Shown here piece by piece: positions 1 through 5,961 of a stretch of 9,468 bases of DNA. The position numbers were made by a program, and so were the translations under genes. The DNA is from Parcubacteria group bacterium GW2011_GWB1_37_13. GTDB taxonomy: Bacteria; Patescibacteriota; Minisyncoccia; Phycocordibacterales; UBA9973. The stretch covers positions 1 through 9,468 of the forward strand of contig LBSW01000017.1 of the NCBI GenBank assembly GCA_000990145.1, read 5' to 3'. How positions within the stretch are numbered: the first letter of the stretch is position 1; each line of letters starts with the position of its first letter. The notes below the pieces were generated by a model. That model did not search any database. It saw only the letters and a program-made list of their open reading frames with translations, and was not told where the DNA came from.

Positions 1-53
1 AACGCTAGTTAAGATAGCTGAAATAGCCATTTCTGCTAACTAGCTAATAATAA
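1..53. repeat. Imperfect inverted repeat / hairpin at window edge
   Basis: GCTAGTTA (4-11) is the reverse complement of TAACTAGC (37-44). Inside it, 15-24 pairs with 29-38 around the loop AGCC with one T:T mismatch. No T-run follows, so it is not a clear intrinsic terminator. On the + strand, bases 2-43 also read as a short open stretch ending in TAG. This could be the 3' end of a gene that begins before the window, but 13 codons are too few to identify. TAACTAGCTA (37-46) recurs at 2017-2026, at the end of the pilin-like gene; this may be chance. Confidence 0.3.
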
Positions 54-177
54 TTGGTTTCAACATTTCCAGTATACCAAAAATATTTCCGACACAAAAA
101 TTCTTTTTGTATCAAAGCAAATACTATGTCAAAATTGCTTCTGATTTCGCACCTGCTTCTTGGCGAAAAAACAGTTC

Positions 178-196
178 GTCCCGCCGAAGGCGGGAC
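178..196. repeat. 8-bp hairpin with GAA triloop
   Basis: Perfect stem GTCCCGCC / GGCGGGAC closed by the loop GAA. No U-tract follows on either strand, so it is not a standard terminator. C-GNA-G loops are known to be unusually stable in single-stranded DNA. Confidence 0.7.
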
Positions 197-229
197 TCCG
201 AATTCGTTTGGAAAAATGGAGGGAAATCA

Positions 230-254
230 GTGGGACGCGCTTCGCGCGTCCCAC
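230..254. repeat. 11-bp GC-rich hairpin with TTC triloop
   Basis: GTGGGACGCGC (230-240) pairs perfectly with GCGCGTCCCAC (244-254). The bottom strand reads GCGAAGC at the tip, which is the classic stable DNA mini-hairpin sequence. No T-run follows. Confidence 0.75.
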
Positions 255-290
255 CTTCTGGCTTTGAAAAAGCCGTTTAGTTCTATTGTG

Positions 291-330
291 GTGCGTTTAT
301 TTTACCAAATCCGAACCTATTTTCAAAATC
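291..330 (+). repeat. Left copy of 40-bp perfect inverted repeat
   Basis: It begins GTGCGTTTATTTTACC and ends CTATTTTCAAAATC, and its exact reverse complement lies at 2332-2371. Similarity continues weakly beyond the outer edge (TTCTATTGTG against TTTTGTTGTG with a one-base gap). It sits 30 nt past the stop codon of the DUF1566 gene. The pair brackets both surface-protein genes. Confidence 0.85.
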
Positions 331-360
331 AGTCTTGTTGAGTATATGAACACCTTTTAC

Positions 361-828
361 TTATCGAACGCAACGTCCACCAAAATAACTATTATCGCCC
401 TTAGAGGATCCAGAATATCCTAAACCTCCCGTACTCTTAAAATCACCATTCACAACGGTTTCCATTTTCGTATCATTATTGTAATTTTCTGATGACCAGT
501 ATCCTATAGAATTAAGTGTTATTGATTTATCACTCTCTGCTTCTTTATATAATTTTAACAACTCATCTTTTGTAGGTACCCTCCAGCTTATATTAGGTTT
601 CAATCCACCAACAGATGATAAGTTGTCGCAATATGATCGATTTGTATTTAAATTGACATACCCATTTAATCCTGGAATATCATCTGTCCATTCAAGACCC
701 TGTGAATCTAAATGTTTTTCTTTAACAGTATTTTCAACCACGACGTTAGGTTTCCTGTTGTTATAAAAGTAATATACACCAACTATGGATATAATAATTA
801 TTACCACTAAAAGTATTTTTATTTTCAT
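361..828 (-). CDS. Membrane-anchored DUF1566 (Lcl C-terminal) domain protein
   Basis: A 155-residue protein of unknown specific function, probably exposed at the cell surface. Residues 1-22 form one hydrophobic segment after a short basic start, with no lipobox, which fits an N-terminal anchor or uncleaved signal. Residues 45-155 match the DUF1566/Lcl pattern: LEWTDD (45-50), SYCDNL (65-70), WRVPTKDELLKL (82-93), YWSSENY (110-116) and a terminal GGRCVR. The two cysteines (67 and 153) could form a disulfide. This domain is common in large secreted bacterial proteins and appears here almost alone. The start has no SD, but an extended -10-like TGATATGAT ends 6 nt upstream. The gene is divergent from the pilin-like gene and its 3' end abuts the left 40-bp repeat. 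The domain call is good; the biological role is unknown. Confidence 0.75.
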   Translation of the reverse strand: MKIKILLVVIIIISIVGVYYFYNNRKPNVVVENTVKEKHLDSQGLEWTDDIPGLNGYVNLNTNRSYCDNLSSVGGLKPNISWRVPTKDELLKLYKEAESDKSITLNSIGYWSSENYNNDTKMETVVNGDFKSTGGLGYSGSSKGDNSYFGGRCVR

Positions 829-834
829 TCATGA

Positions 835-843
835 ATCATATCA
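835..843 (-). promoter_or_regulatory. Extended -10-like element upstream of DUF1566 gene
   Basis: On the minus strand it reads TGATATGAT, six bases before the ATG at 828. A start site about 7 nt downstream would fall on the start codon, giving a leaderless mRNA. I see no convincing -35, so this is inference from sequence alone. Confidence 0.35.
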
Positions 844-912
844 CAATTTCTTCTCAAAGCAAATTCAGCATTGAATGTATGAGCTTGACTGGTTCGTTTT
901 TAAGGTAAATTG

Positions 913-921
913 TGCTATCAT
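913..921 (+). promoter_or_regulatory. Extended -10-like element for pilin-like gene
   Basis: TGCTATCAT matches the TGnTATnAT pattern, with only a weak -35 region. Transcription would start near 928, leaving a leader of about 56 nt before the ATG at 984. An upstream in-frame GTG at 912 overlaps this element and is therefore an unlikely start. Confidence 0.3.
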
Positions 922-983
922 GTAAGCATGATATTGAATTTTATTATCAAAGGTCATATGTAACATTAGTCATCATTAAGCTT

Positions 984-2027
984 ATGAAATATAATAAAGG
1001 TTTTGTAAATATAATTTTGGTCGTAGTAATTGTTGCCATCGTAGCCGTTGGTGGATATTTTGTTTTAAATAAAAAAACTCAAGAGTCAAATATCAATCAA
1101 ATCTCAAATACTACCACCCCAATTCCTAAAGATTGGACAACATACACTCATTCTACTGGTCTTTATTCTTTAAGTTATCCAAGTGATTGGGGCATAGAAG
1201 CAGGATCAACAAAAACGAGTTTACGTGTAGGGACTAATGTAATTGACGTTAGAATCGATTTAGATAATCAACAGTTAAATTTTATCCAAACTTCAGCCAA
1301 AGCTCAAAACACAAGTATGGTTCAGAAAAAATGGAAGTCTGTTGGAGGGTATCAGATCGATGAGATTACTTTTTACCCAAATACTTACTATGTTCTTCCT
1401 CCGATGTACTTGATGAAATTAGGTAAGAATAATAACGGAACCGAAGTTAGTCTCGTTATTGGTATTTCAATGTTACAATATCAATGGACTCAGTATCAAA
1501 GCACTGTTGAGGGCATAATTGATTCCCTGTCTATCAATAAGGATAAGATAAAAACTTTAATTCCAACATCGGTTCAGCCAAATACCTATCCGCAAGATGA
1601 TAATAGAAATAAATTTAATGAAAACACTTCTCCTTTAACCACGGAAGAACTGCAAACAAGAGATAGAAATGCAAAGATTGTAGTTGATATGTCACACTTA
1701 CTGACTACTGCCGAATTAATTTTTAGTTCAAATAATGGCTATGCGACTTTTTGTTCCAATGGTCTGATGAACATCAATGCCAAACCACTCACAGATTTGC
1801 CTGTGATAGTTCAAGAGATTATTTCAGCACAACAAGTTAGTAGTCAATCCCAAGCAGGAATTACTTGCATATCAAGTCAAAGTAAATATGTTCTTCAAAT
1901 TATATTCACAAAGTCAATAGCAGGGTATCCTCAATCATTCTGTATTGATTCTTTAGGACACATGGGGGATGATCGTAAGTTCAAATTAAATTCCACAACA
2001 TTATCATGTCAGAAAATAACTAGCTAG
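984..2027 (+). CDS. Pilin-like surface protein with central PsbP-like domain
   Basis: A 347-residue protein from the ATG at 984. The frame is open back to a GTG at 912, but those 24 codons precede a clear N-terminal signal. MKYNKGF followed by hydrophobic residues 7-28 resembles a type IV prepilin leader (K-G-F), although the usual Glu at position 5 of the mature chain is missing. Residues about 51-185 (YTHSTGLYSLSYPSDW ... IIDSLSI) resemble the PsbP-like domain common in Gram-positive and CPR secreted proteins. Residues about 225-342 resemble a pilin globular head: RDRNAKIVVDMSHLLTTAEL, then FCSNG (256-260) and SFCIDSLG (318-325), with Cys at 257, 295, 320 and 342 that could pair. The TAG stop lies inside the palindrome AACTAGCTAGTT. 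A role in adhesion, a pseudopilus or the cell surface is likely but unproven. No pilus machinery gene is in the window. Confidence 0.7.
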   Translation: MKYNKGFVNIILVVVIVAIVAVGGYFVLNKKTQESNINQISNTTTPIPKDWTTYTHSTGLYSLSYPSDWGIEAGSTKTSLRVGTNVIDVRIDLDNQQLNFIQTSAKAQNTSMVQKKWKSVGGYQIDEITFYPNTYYVLPPMYLMKLGKNNNGTEVSLVIGISMLQYQWTQYQSTVEGIIDSLSINKDKIKTLIPTSVQPNTYPQDDNRNKFNENTSPLTTEELQTRDRNAKIVVDMSHLLTTAELIFSSNNGYATFCSNGLMNINAKPLTDLPVIVQEIISAQQVSSQSQAGITCISSQSKYVLQIIFTKSIAGYPQSFCIDSLGHMGDDRKFKLNSTTLSCQKITS

Positions 2028-2078
2028 TTCTTAGTGATTATTTAACCTGCCCACCCCACCAAAACGAAATTCAGAAGC

Positions 2079-2115
2079 CCGCGCGGATTCCCTCCCAGAC
2101 CCTGCCTCCGCGCGG
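2079..2115. repeat. Hairpin A, 9-bp perfect stem
   Basis: CCGCGCGGA (2079-2087) pairs with TCCGCGCGG (2107-2115) around a 19-nt C-rich loop. The arm core CCGCGCGG is itself palindromic. It begins 52 nt past the pilin-like stop codon. Confidence 0.6.
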
Positions 2116-2148
2116 ACGAAATCCGAATTCTCGCCAAAGCAAATTAGT

Positions 2149-2207
2149 CTCGGTTTTGCGAATCCTCCGTCCCGCAAAATAGTTTCGCAAAACCGAGTCC
2201 ATTTTTT
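2149..2207 (+). terminator. Probable intrinsic terminator for the pilin-like gene (hairpin B)
   Basis: A perfect 14-bp stem, CTCGGTTTTGCGAA (2149-2162) with TTCGCAAAACCGAG (2184-2197), has a 21-nt loop and is followed by TCCA and six T (2202-2207). The T-run is on the + strand, matching the upstream gene. The loop is long and the T-run starts 5 nt late, so efficiency is uncertain. Confidence 0.5.
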
Positions 2208-2209
2208 CC

Positions 2210-2243
2210 TGAACGGCTCATTTCCCAGTATTTGAGCCGTTCA
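2210..2243. repeat. Hairpin C, 11-bp perfect stem
   Basis: TGAACGGCTCA (2210-2220) pairs with TGAGCCGTTCA (2233-2243) around a 12-nt loop. There is no T-run on either side in the terminator sense. It stacks directly onto the cloverleaf beginning at 2243. Confidence 0.65.
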
Positions 2244-2320
2244 GCGTTTCCTCGACTTTCCATTCTTGGAAAGCTCTGTGCTTCGCACAGAGGCGTGCGT
2301 AGCACGCGCGAGGGAACGCT
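2243..2320 (+). other. 78-nt cloverleaf-like four-way junction element
   Basis: The outer stem pairs AGCGTTTCCTCG (2243-2254) with CGAGGGAACGCT (2309-2320): 12 bp with a single G-T wobble. It encloses three hairpins: CTTTCCA/TGGAAAG (2256-2273, loop TTCT), CTCTGTGC/GCACAGAG (2274-2292, loop TTC) and GCGTGC/GCACGC (2293-2307, loop GTA). Only A2255 and G2308 are unpaired at the junction. It is tRNA-sized, but the arm and loop sequences are not those of tRNA. The wobble favours a + strand RNA slightly; a foldable DNA repeat is equally possible. Confidence 0.65.
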
Positions 2321-2331
2321 TAGTCATTACC

Positions 2332-2371
2332 GATTTTGAAAATAGGTTCGGATTTGGTAAAATAAACGCAC
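2332..2371 (-). repeat. Right copy of 40-bp perfect inverted repeat
   Basis: Exact reverse complement of 291-330, 10 nt past the restored clpB stop codon and just outside the cloverleaf. On the + strand it starts GATTTTGAAAATAGG and ends AAAATAAACGCAC. Confidence 0.85.
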
Positions 2372-2381
2372 ACAACAAAAT

Positions 2382-2630
2382 TTACGCCTCGGAATGAAGT
2401 CTTATTTTGATTGCGCTTTTGATTTTATTTGATCGTCCTCCGGCATAACCTCTCTTTGTTTCAATTACAAGTTCGTTTTCCTTTACGGAAACAGCAACGG
2501 TATCTCCCTTTTTTATTCCGTTTGAAATAATATATGATGCGACAGGGTTTAGAATTTTGTTTTGAATCAAGCGATTCAACGGTCTTGCTCCGTAATGCAA
2601 AATAAGACAAAGCTTCTTCGCTAATTTCAA
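2382..2630 (-). pseudogene. clpB: Displaced 3' end of clpB in a shifted frame
   Basis: This frame, open from 2630, encodes the true C-terminal part of Clp[20 protein letters not shown] (from 2594), then [15 protein letters not shown] and a stop at 2382. The part upstream of 2594 is out-of-frame noise. YGARPL is the sensor-2 motif of the second AAA+ domain and the rest is the D2 small domain. The family normally has about 11 residues between the conserved EAL and YGARPL; here only 13 nt lie between them. About 20 nt are therefore missing, removing a segment equivalent to EKGYDP and changing the frame. This stretch is unlikely to be translated alone. Confidence 0.8.
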
Positions 2631-5094
2631 AATTAATTCCTTTGCTCGCTAAACGATCCACTACCACCTTGATTCGCAGATTGACTATTTCTTTAAGAGC
2701 GGCTTCCGACAAAACATCAAAAACAATAATCTCATCCAGACGATTCAAAAACTCCGGACGGAAGTTATCTTTTAAGGCTTCCATAACTTTTTCCTTCATA
2801 TTGCTGTAATCTTGTTTTTTTGAATTGTTGGAAAATCCGATTGATTCCATTTTCTCCACAAATTGCGAACCGATATTGGAGGTAAGAATTATTATAGAGT
2901 TTTTAAAATTAACTACTCTTCCTTTTCCGTCCGTTAACCTGCCTTCATCAATAACTTGCAGAAGCATATTGAAAACTTCCGGATGAGCTTTTTCAATCTC
3001 GTCAAAAAGGACTACCGCGTAAGGTCTATGCCGGACGGCTTCTGTTAATTGTCCTGCTTCGTCATAACCAACATATCCAGGCGGAGAACCGATAAGCTTG
3101 GACATTGAATGTCTTTCCATATATTCAGACATATCTACGCGAATAATTGCATTATCATCATTGAACATAAATTGTCCGAGCGCTTTGGTAAGTTCTGTTT
3201 TGCCGACTCCAGTCGGACCCAAAAAAATGAATGAGCCAATCGGCCTGTTCGGATCACCAATGCCCGCGCGAGAACGGCGAATCACATCAGCGACTCGCTT
3301 AATGGCCTCGTCTTGACCGACTACCCGCTTTTTCAACTCTAATTCCATTTTTTCAAGTTTCTCCCGCTCTTCCGCAAGCATTTTAGTAAGCGGTATGCCT
3401 GTCCAGCGAGAAACCACCTCCGCAATATCTTCAGCTGTAATTTCTTCTTTCAATATTCTGCGCGATTTTTGTAATTTTTTCAGTCGTGTCAGTTTTACAT
3501 CAAGTTCTTTTTTCAACGCCGGTATTTTTCCATAACGCATCTCCGCAGCCAAAGAAAGATTGGATTTCATTTCAGCGTCTTCAGCTTCCAAGCGGATACT
3601 TTCAAGTTCTTTTTTAATCGTGCGGATTTCAGCTACAGTTGATTTCTCATTTTGCCATTTTAATTCAAGCTCCCTGGTTTTCTCGAACAAATTGCCTATT
3701 TCTTTATCTATTTCTTTGATTCTATTTTTTATTTCTTTCTCTTTTTGTTTATCCAAACCACGTTCCCCCGTTGAGGAATTTATTTCCTTTTTAAGCGCTT
3801 CTTTTTCAATTTCCAGACGCATTGTTTTTCTATTCGCGTCCTCTAAAATCGGCGGCTTGTTTTCAAGCATTATTTTCAACGATGAAGAAGCCTCGTCAAT
3901 CAAATCCACGGCTTTGTCCGGCAAAAATCTATTGGTAATGTAGCGAGAAGAAAGATTAACTGCGGCAACAATACTATCGTCTGTTATACGAATCCCGTGA
4001 AAAAGTTCGTACCTTTCTTTGAGTCCGCGAAGAATCGCAATTGCATCCTCCATGCTCGGCTCATCAATATAAACCGGCTGAAAACGGCGGGCTAGGGCTG
4101 GATCTTTTTCTATATGTTTCTGATATTCTCTTAAAGTAGTAGCTCCAATAGCCCGTAATTCTCCGCGAGATAAAGCAGGTTTCAGCATATTTGAAGCATC
4201 CATTGTACCTTCCGCGCCTCCAGCGCCGACAATCGTATGAATTTCATCAATAAAAACAATAACCTTTCCGTCTGATCGTTCTATTTCTTTCATAATGCCC
4301 TTCAATCTTTCCTCAAATTCTCCGCGATATTTTGTGCCAGCAACAAGCAACCCTAAATCAAGAGAAACAAGTTCTTTGTCTTTTAAAGATTCTGGAACGT
4401 TATTTTTTACGATCATCTGGGCAAGCCCTTCTACCACTGCCGTTTTTCCGGTACCAGCTTCTCCGATTAAAATCGGATTATTTTTTGTTCTGCGGGACAA
4501 TATCTGCATAATGCGCGTTATTTCATTGTCTCTTCCGATAACCGGATCCAACTTATCTTCTTTTGCCAATTTGGTTAAATTGCGAGTGTACTTTAAAAGC
4601 AATTTAAATTTTTTGGGTTCGGTTATATCAGTAATATTTTGGCTGCGCAGTTCTTCTAAAACTTTCAGAACAGAATCTTTATGAATTCTGAATCGCGCCA
4701 AAGTCTCCCGCGCTTCAGAGGTAACCTCCAATATTGCAATAAAAAGATGTTCAGTTGAAACAAAATCATCCTTCATCGATTCAGCTAATTTAGCTGAATG
4801 CTCTATTACTTGCGCCAAATCAGGATTGAGATAAATCTGGTAAGACGGAGAAAGAGTATTATGAGACTCCGGCAACTCAATTAATTCCAAAACAGAATCG
4901 GTTAAAAGCACTGTATCAATTTCTAATTTATCTAAAATAGAATTCACCATGCTTTCTTCTTGTAGCAATAACGCGGCCAGCAAATGAAGCGAAGAAACAT
5001 GATTAACCCCACGCTCAATAGCAAGCTCGTGAGCTTTTTTGATTGCATCCTTTGATTTAGTTGTAAATCTATTTAATGGTGGCATATATTCCAT
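2461..5094 (-). CDS. clpB: ATP-dependent disaggregase ClpB, frameshifted near its 3' end
   Basis: Hsp100 AAA+ unfoldase that rescues aggregated proteins with the DnaK system in the cytoplasm. Numbered from the upstream ATG: Clp-N repeats about 8-150; D1 Walker A GEAGTGKT (211-218), pore-loop KYRG (255-258), Walker B VFIDE (280-284); coiled-coil M domain about 415-545 including [16 protein letters not shown]2 Walker A GPTGVGKT (626-633), pore-loop GYVGYDE (673-679), Walker B VVLFDE (694-699), NRLDEI (784-789). The M domain and the lack of a ClpP-binding loop point to ClpB rather than ClpC/ClpA. After residue 833 the frame is wrong: 44 basic, unrelated residues replace the sensor-2 GAR and small domain, which lie in another frame down to 2382. 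The second ATG (5085, MPPLNRF) is the better start, because 5094 falls inside a palindromic -10-like site. If the deletion is real, the protein is probably inactive. Confidence 0.9.
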   Translation of the reverse strand: MEYMPPLNRFTTKSKDAIKKAHELAIERGVNHVSSLHLLAALLLQEESMVNSILDKLEIDTVLLTDSVLELIELPESHNTLSPSYQIYLNPDLAQVIEHSAKLAESMKDDFVSTEHLFIAILEVTSEARETLARFRIHKDSVLKVLEELRSQNITDITEPKKFKLLLKYTRNLTKLAKEDKLDPVIGRDNEITRIMQILSRRTKNNPILIGEAGTGKTAVVEGLAQMIVKNNVPESLKDKELVSLDLGLLVAGTKYRGEFEERLKGIMKEIERSDGKVIVFIDEIHTIVGAGGAEGTMDASNMLKPALSRGELRAIGATTLREYQKHIEKDPALARRFQPVYIDEPSMEDAIAILRGLKERYELFHGIRITDDSIVAAVNLSSRYITNRFLPDKAVDLIDEASSSLKIMLENKPPILEDANRKTMRLEIEKEALKKEINSSTGERGLDKQKEKEIKNRIKEIDKEIGNLFEKTRELELKWQNEKSTVAEIRTIKKELESIRLEAEDAEMKSNLSLAAEMRYGKIPALKKELDVKLTRLKKLQKSRRILKEEITAEDIAEVVSRWTGIPLTKMLAEEREKLEKMELELKKRVVGQDEAIKRVADVIRRSRAGIGDPNRPIGSFIFLGPTGVGKTELTKALGQFMFNDDNAIIRVDMSEYMERHSMSKLIGSPPGYVGYDEAGQLTEAVRHRPYAVVLFDEIEKAHPEVFNMLLQVIDEGRLTDGKGRVVNFKNSIIILTSNIGSQFVEKMESIGFSNNSKKQDYSNMKEKVMEALKDNFRPEFLNRLDEIIVFDVLSEAALKEIVNLRIKVVVDRLASKGINFEISEEALSYFALRSKTVESLDSKQNSKPCRIIYYFKRNKKGRYRCCFRKGKRTCN

Positions 5095-5123
5095 TATACA
5101 CCACTTGTCAAGTAGTGTATAAT
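5093..5123 (-). promoter_or_regulatory. 31-bp palindromic operator/promoter-like site at clpB start
   Basis: Two 15-nt arms flank one central base with a single mismatch. On the minus strand the half-sites read ATTATACACTACTTG and CAAGTGGTGTATAAT. The proximal arm ends in TATAAT (5093-5098), 7 nt before the ATG at 5085, with TATACA at -35 spacing of 17. No T-run follows, so it is not a terminator. It does not match CIRCE (HrcA), the CtsR heptads or HAIR (HspR). A dimeric repressor binding here would cover the -10. Confidence 0.6.
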
Positions 5124-5163
5124 CTTATAGAGCTCTCAAGGCCTGAGACTGACCAGCTCCGGA

Positions 5164-5958
5164 TCAAGGAGCAAGTACAGGAGTTGCGGACATAGTTGCC
5201 GCGGAACTATCAGATAATTTTAAGGCATTATTTATAGCGCTAATCAAAGCAAAAGAAATAGTTTCTCCAGATAATGCTATGCCTAAAACATTTCCATCAA
5301 GATTGAGCACAGCTGCTCCCCCGTTTGATTTAGCAACACTCATTTTAATATCTTTATTTCCGTCAAAAATAAAAGAGGACACACTGCTGCCTAAAACTAA
5401 AATCTTTTGTCCTATTTTCATTTTTTCCAGATCTCCAAAAGCAGGCACAGCAAAGACAAGCTTATCTTTACTGTCAACTGGATCTCCCAACTTTAGGAAT
5501 GAAAATCCCGCTTTATCTAGCGATATAAAATCCGCTTTGAATTTTCCGCTATCATTTTTTAAATAATAAACTCCCTTGTTATCCGCAAGACTGCCGTCAA
5601 CTGCGACTATACCATTGGAAGAAATTACAAACCCTCGGCCAGCTGAAACTTCAATAGTCTGCCCTTCTGAACCAAGAATTTCTCTGCTTACAGCAAAGAT
5701 GCTTGATTTATTTTTTTCAATAGCGTCCACTACCAAATCTTCCTCTTTCACAACTACTGTTTGCACTGTGGTTTTGCCCTCTACTTGCTGAATTTTTTCA
5801 ATTGTCTGTTTAATAACACGATTGATAGGCGTGACAAAAGACGCTGGCGCTTGCTGCATTAGAGTTACCGTTGTTATGCCTGTAGCAATGGAAGTAACGA
5901 AAGAAAGCAACACCGCTAACAACAAAAGCTGTGGTTTATTTAGGTCTTTAATATCCAT
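5164..5958 (-). CDS. Membrane-anchored trypsin-like (S1C fold) pseudoprotease
   Basis: A 264-residue protein with one N-terminal membrane segment (about 10-33), a polar linker (40-80) and a domain resembling the HtrA/DegP-type trypsin fold. GRGFVISSNGIVAV (107-120) matches the conserved GSGFIIS..G.I strand, FSFLKLGDP (152-160) the strand carrying the catalytic Asp, and SNGGAAVLNLDGNVLGIAL (211-229) the GNSGGPLLNLDGEVIGI segment. All three catalytic positions look lost: the expected NHV His is near D121-G122, the D of DLALLK is replaced by F, and the S of GNSGG by N. No PDZ domain follows. It is therefore more likely a binding or scaffold protein than a protease. It starts 3 nt after the desulfurase stop; TATAAT (5965-5970) lies 6 nt upstream. 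After the TGA, 12 more codons stay open before TAA. Confidence 0.6.
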   Translation of the reverse strand: MDIKDLNKPQLLLLAVLLSFVTSIATGITTVTLMQQAPASFVTPINRVIKQTIEKIQQVEGKTTVQTVVVKEEDLVVDAIEKNKSSIFAVSREILGSEGQTIEVSAGRGFVISSNGIVAVDGSLADNKGVYYLKNDSGKFKADFISLDKAGFSFLKLGDPVDSKDKLVFAVPAFGDLEKMKIGQKILVLGSSVSSFIFDGNKDIKMSVAKSNGGAAVLNLDGNVLGIALSGETISFALISAINNALKLSDSSAATMSATPVLAP

Positions 5959-5961
5959 GCT

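Larger units (their letters stand above)
54..360. repeat. Hairpin-rich non-coding spacer
   Basis: I see no real gene in this stretch of about 300 bases. It holds three clean hairpins: GTCCCGCC-GAA-GGCGGGAC (178-196), an 11-bp stem with TTC loop (230-254), and GGCTTT-GAA-AAAGCC (260-274). The left copy of a 40-bp inverted repeat lies at 291-330. A 95-codon open frame crosses it, but its codons are made of the hairpins and the repeat, and it shows no domain or start signal, so I treat it as spurious. Such spacers are probably an interspersed repeat family; that is inference. Confidence 0.6.
2028..2381. repeat. Structured non-coding spacer between pilin-like gene and clpB
   Basis: About 350 bases without a gene, between two convergent genes. 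In order it holds hairpin A (arms 2079-2087 and 2107-2115), hairpin B followed by a T-tract (2149-2207), hairpin C (2210-2243), a four-way cloverleaf (2243-2320), and the right copy of the 40-bp inverted repeat (2332-2371). Its GC-rich stems contrast with the AT-rich genes on both sides. CCGAATTC and a GGCGA...TTCGTCC pattern are also found in the left spacer, hinting at a common repeat family. Confidence 0.7.

Noticed and set aside
54..341. 95-codon open frame on + in the left spacer
   Set aside because: Its sequence is made of two perfect hairpins and the 40-bp repeat, it has no recognisable domain and no start signal; best read as a repeat region that happens to be open.
2243..2320. Cloverleaf as a tRNA gene
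   Set aside because: The arms have 12, 7, 8 and 6 bp with 3-4-nt loops; there is no 7-nt anticodon loop, no T-loop motif and no D-loop GG.
291..2371. Inverted repeats as ends of an insertion sequence or integron cassette
   Set aside because: No transposase or integrase gene lies between them, no target-site duplication is evident and no GTTRRRY core flanks them; kept only as an open finding.
2461..2630. Programmed ribosomal frameshift in clpB
   Set aside because: No slippery heptamer is present, and about 20 nt of conserved coding sequence is missing at the junction, so a simple shift would not restore the family sequence.
5093..5123. Palindrome as a CIRCE/HrcA, CtsR or HspR operator, or as a terminator of the upstream gene
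   Set aside because: Half-site sequences differ from all three consensus motifs, and no T-run follows the stem.
5164..5166. UGA recoded as glycine (Gracilibacteria/SR1 code)
   Set aside because: No in-frame TGA occurs in the long conserved genes, and the infB TGA forms a normal ATGA junction with rbfA.
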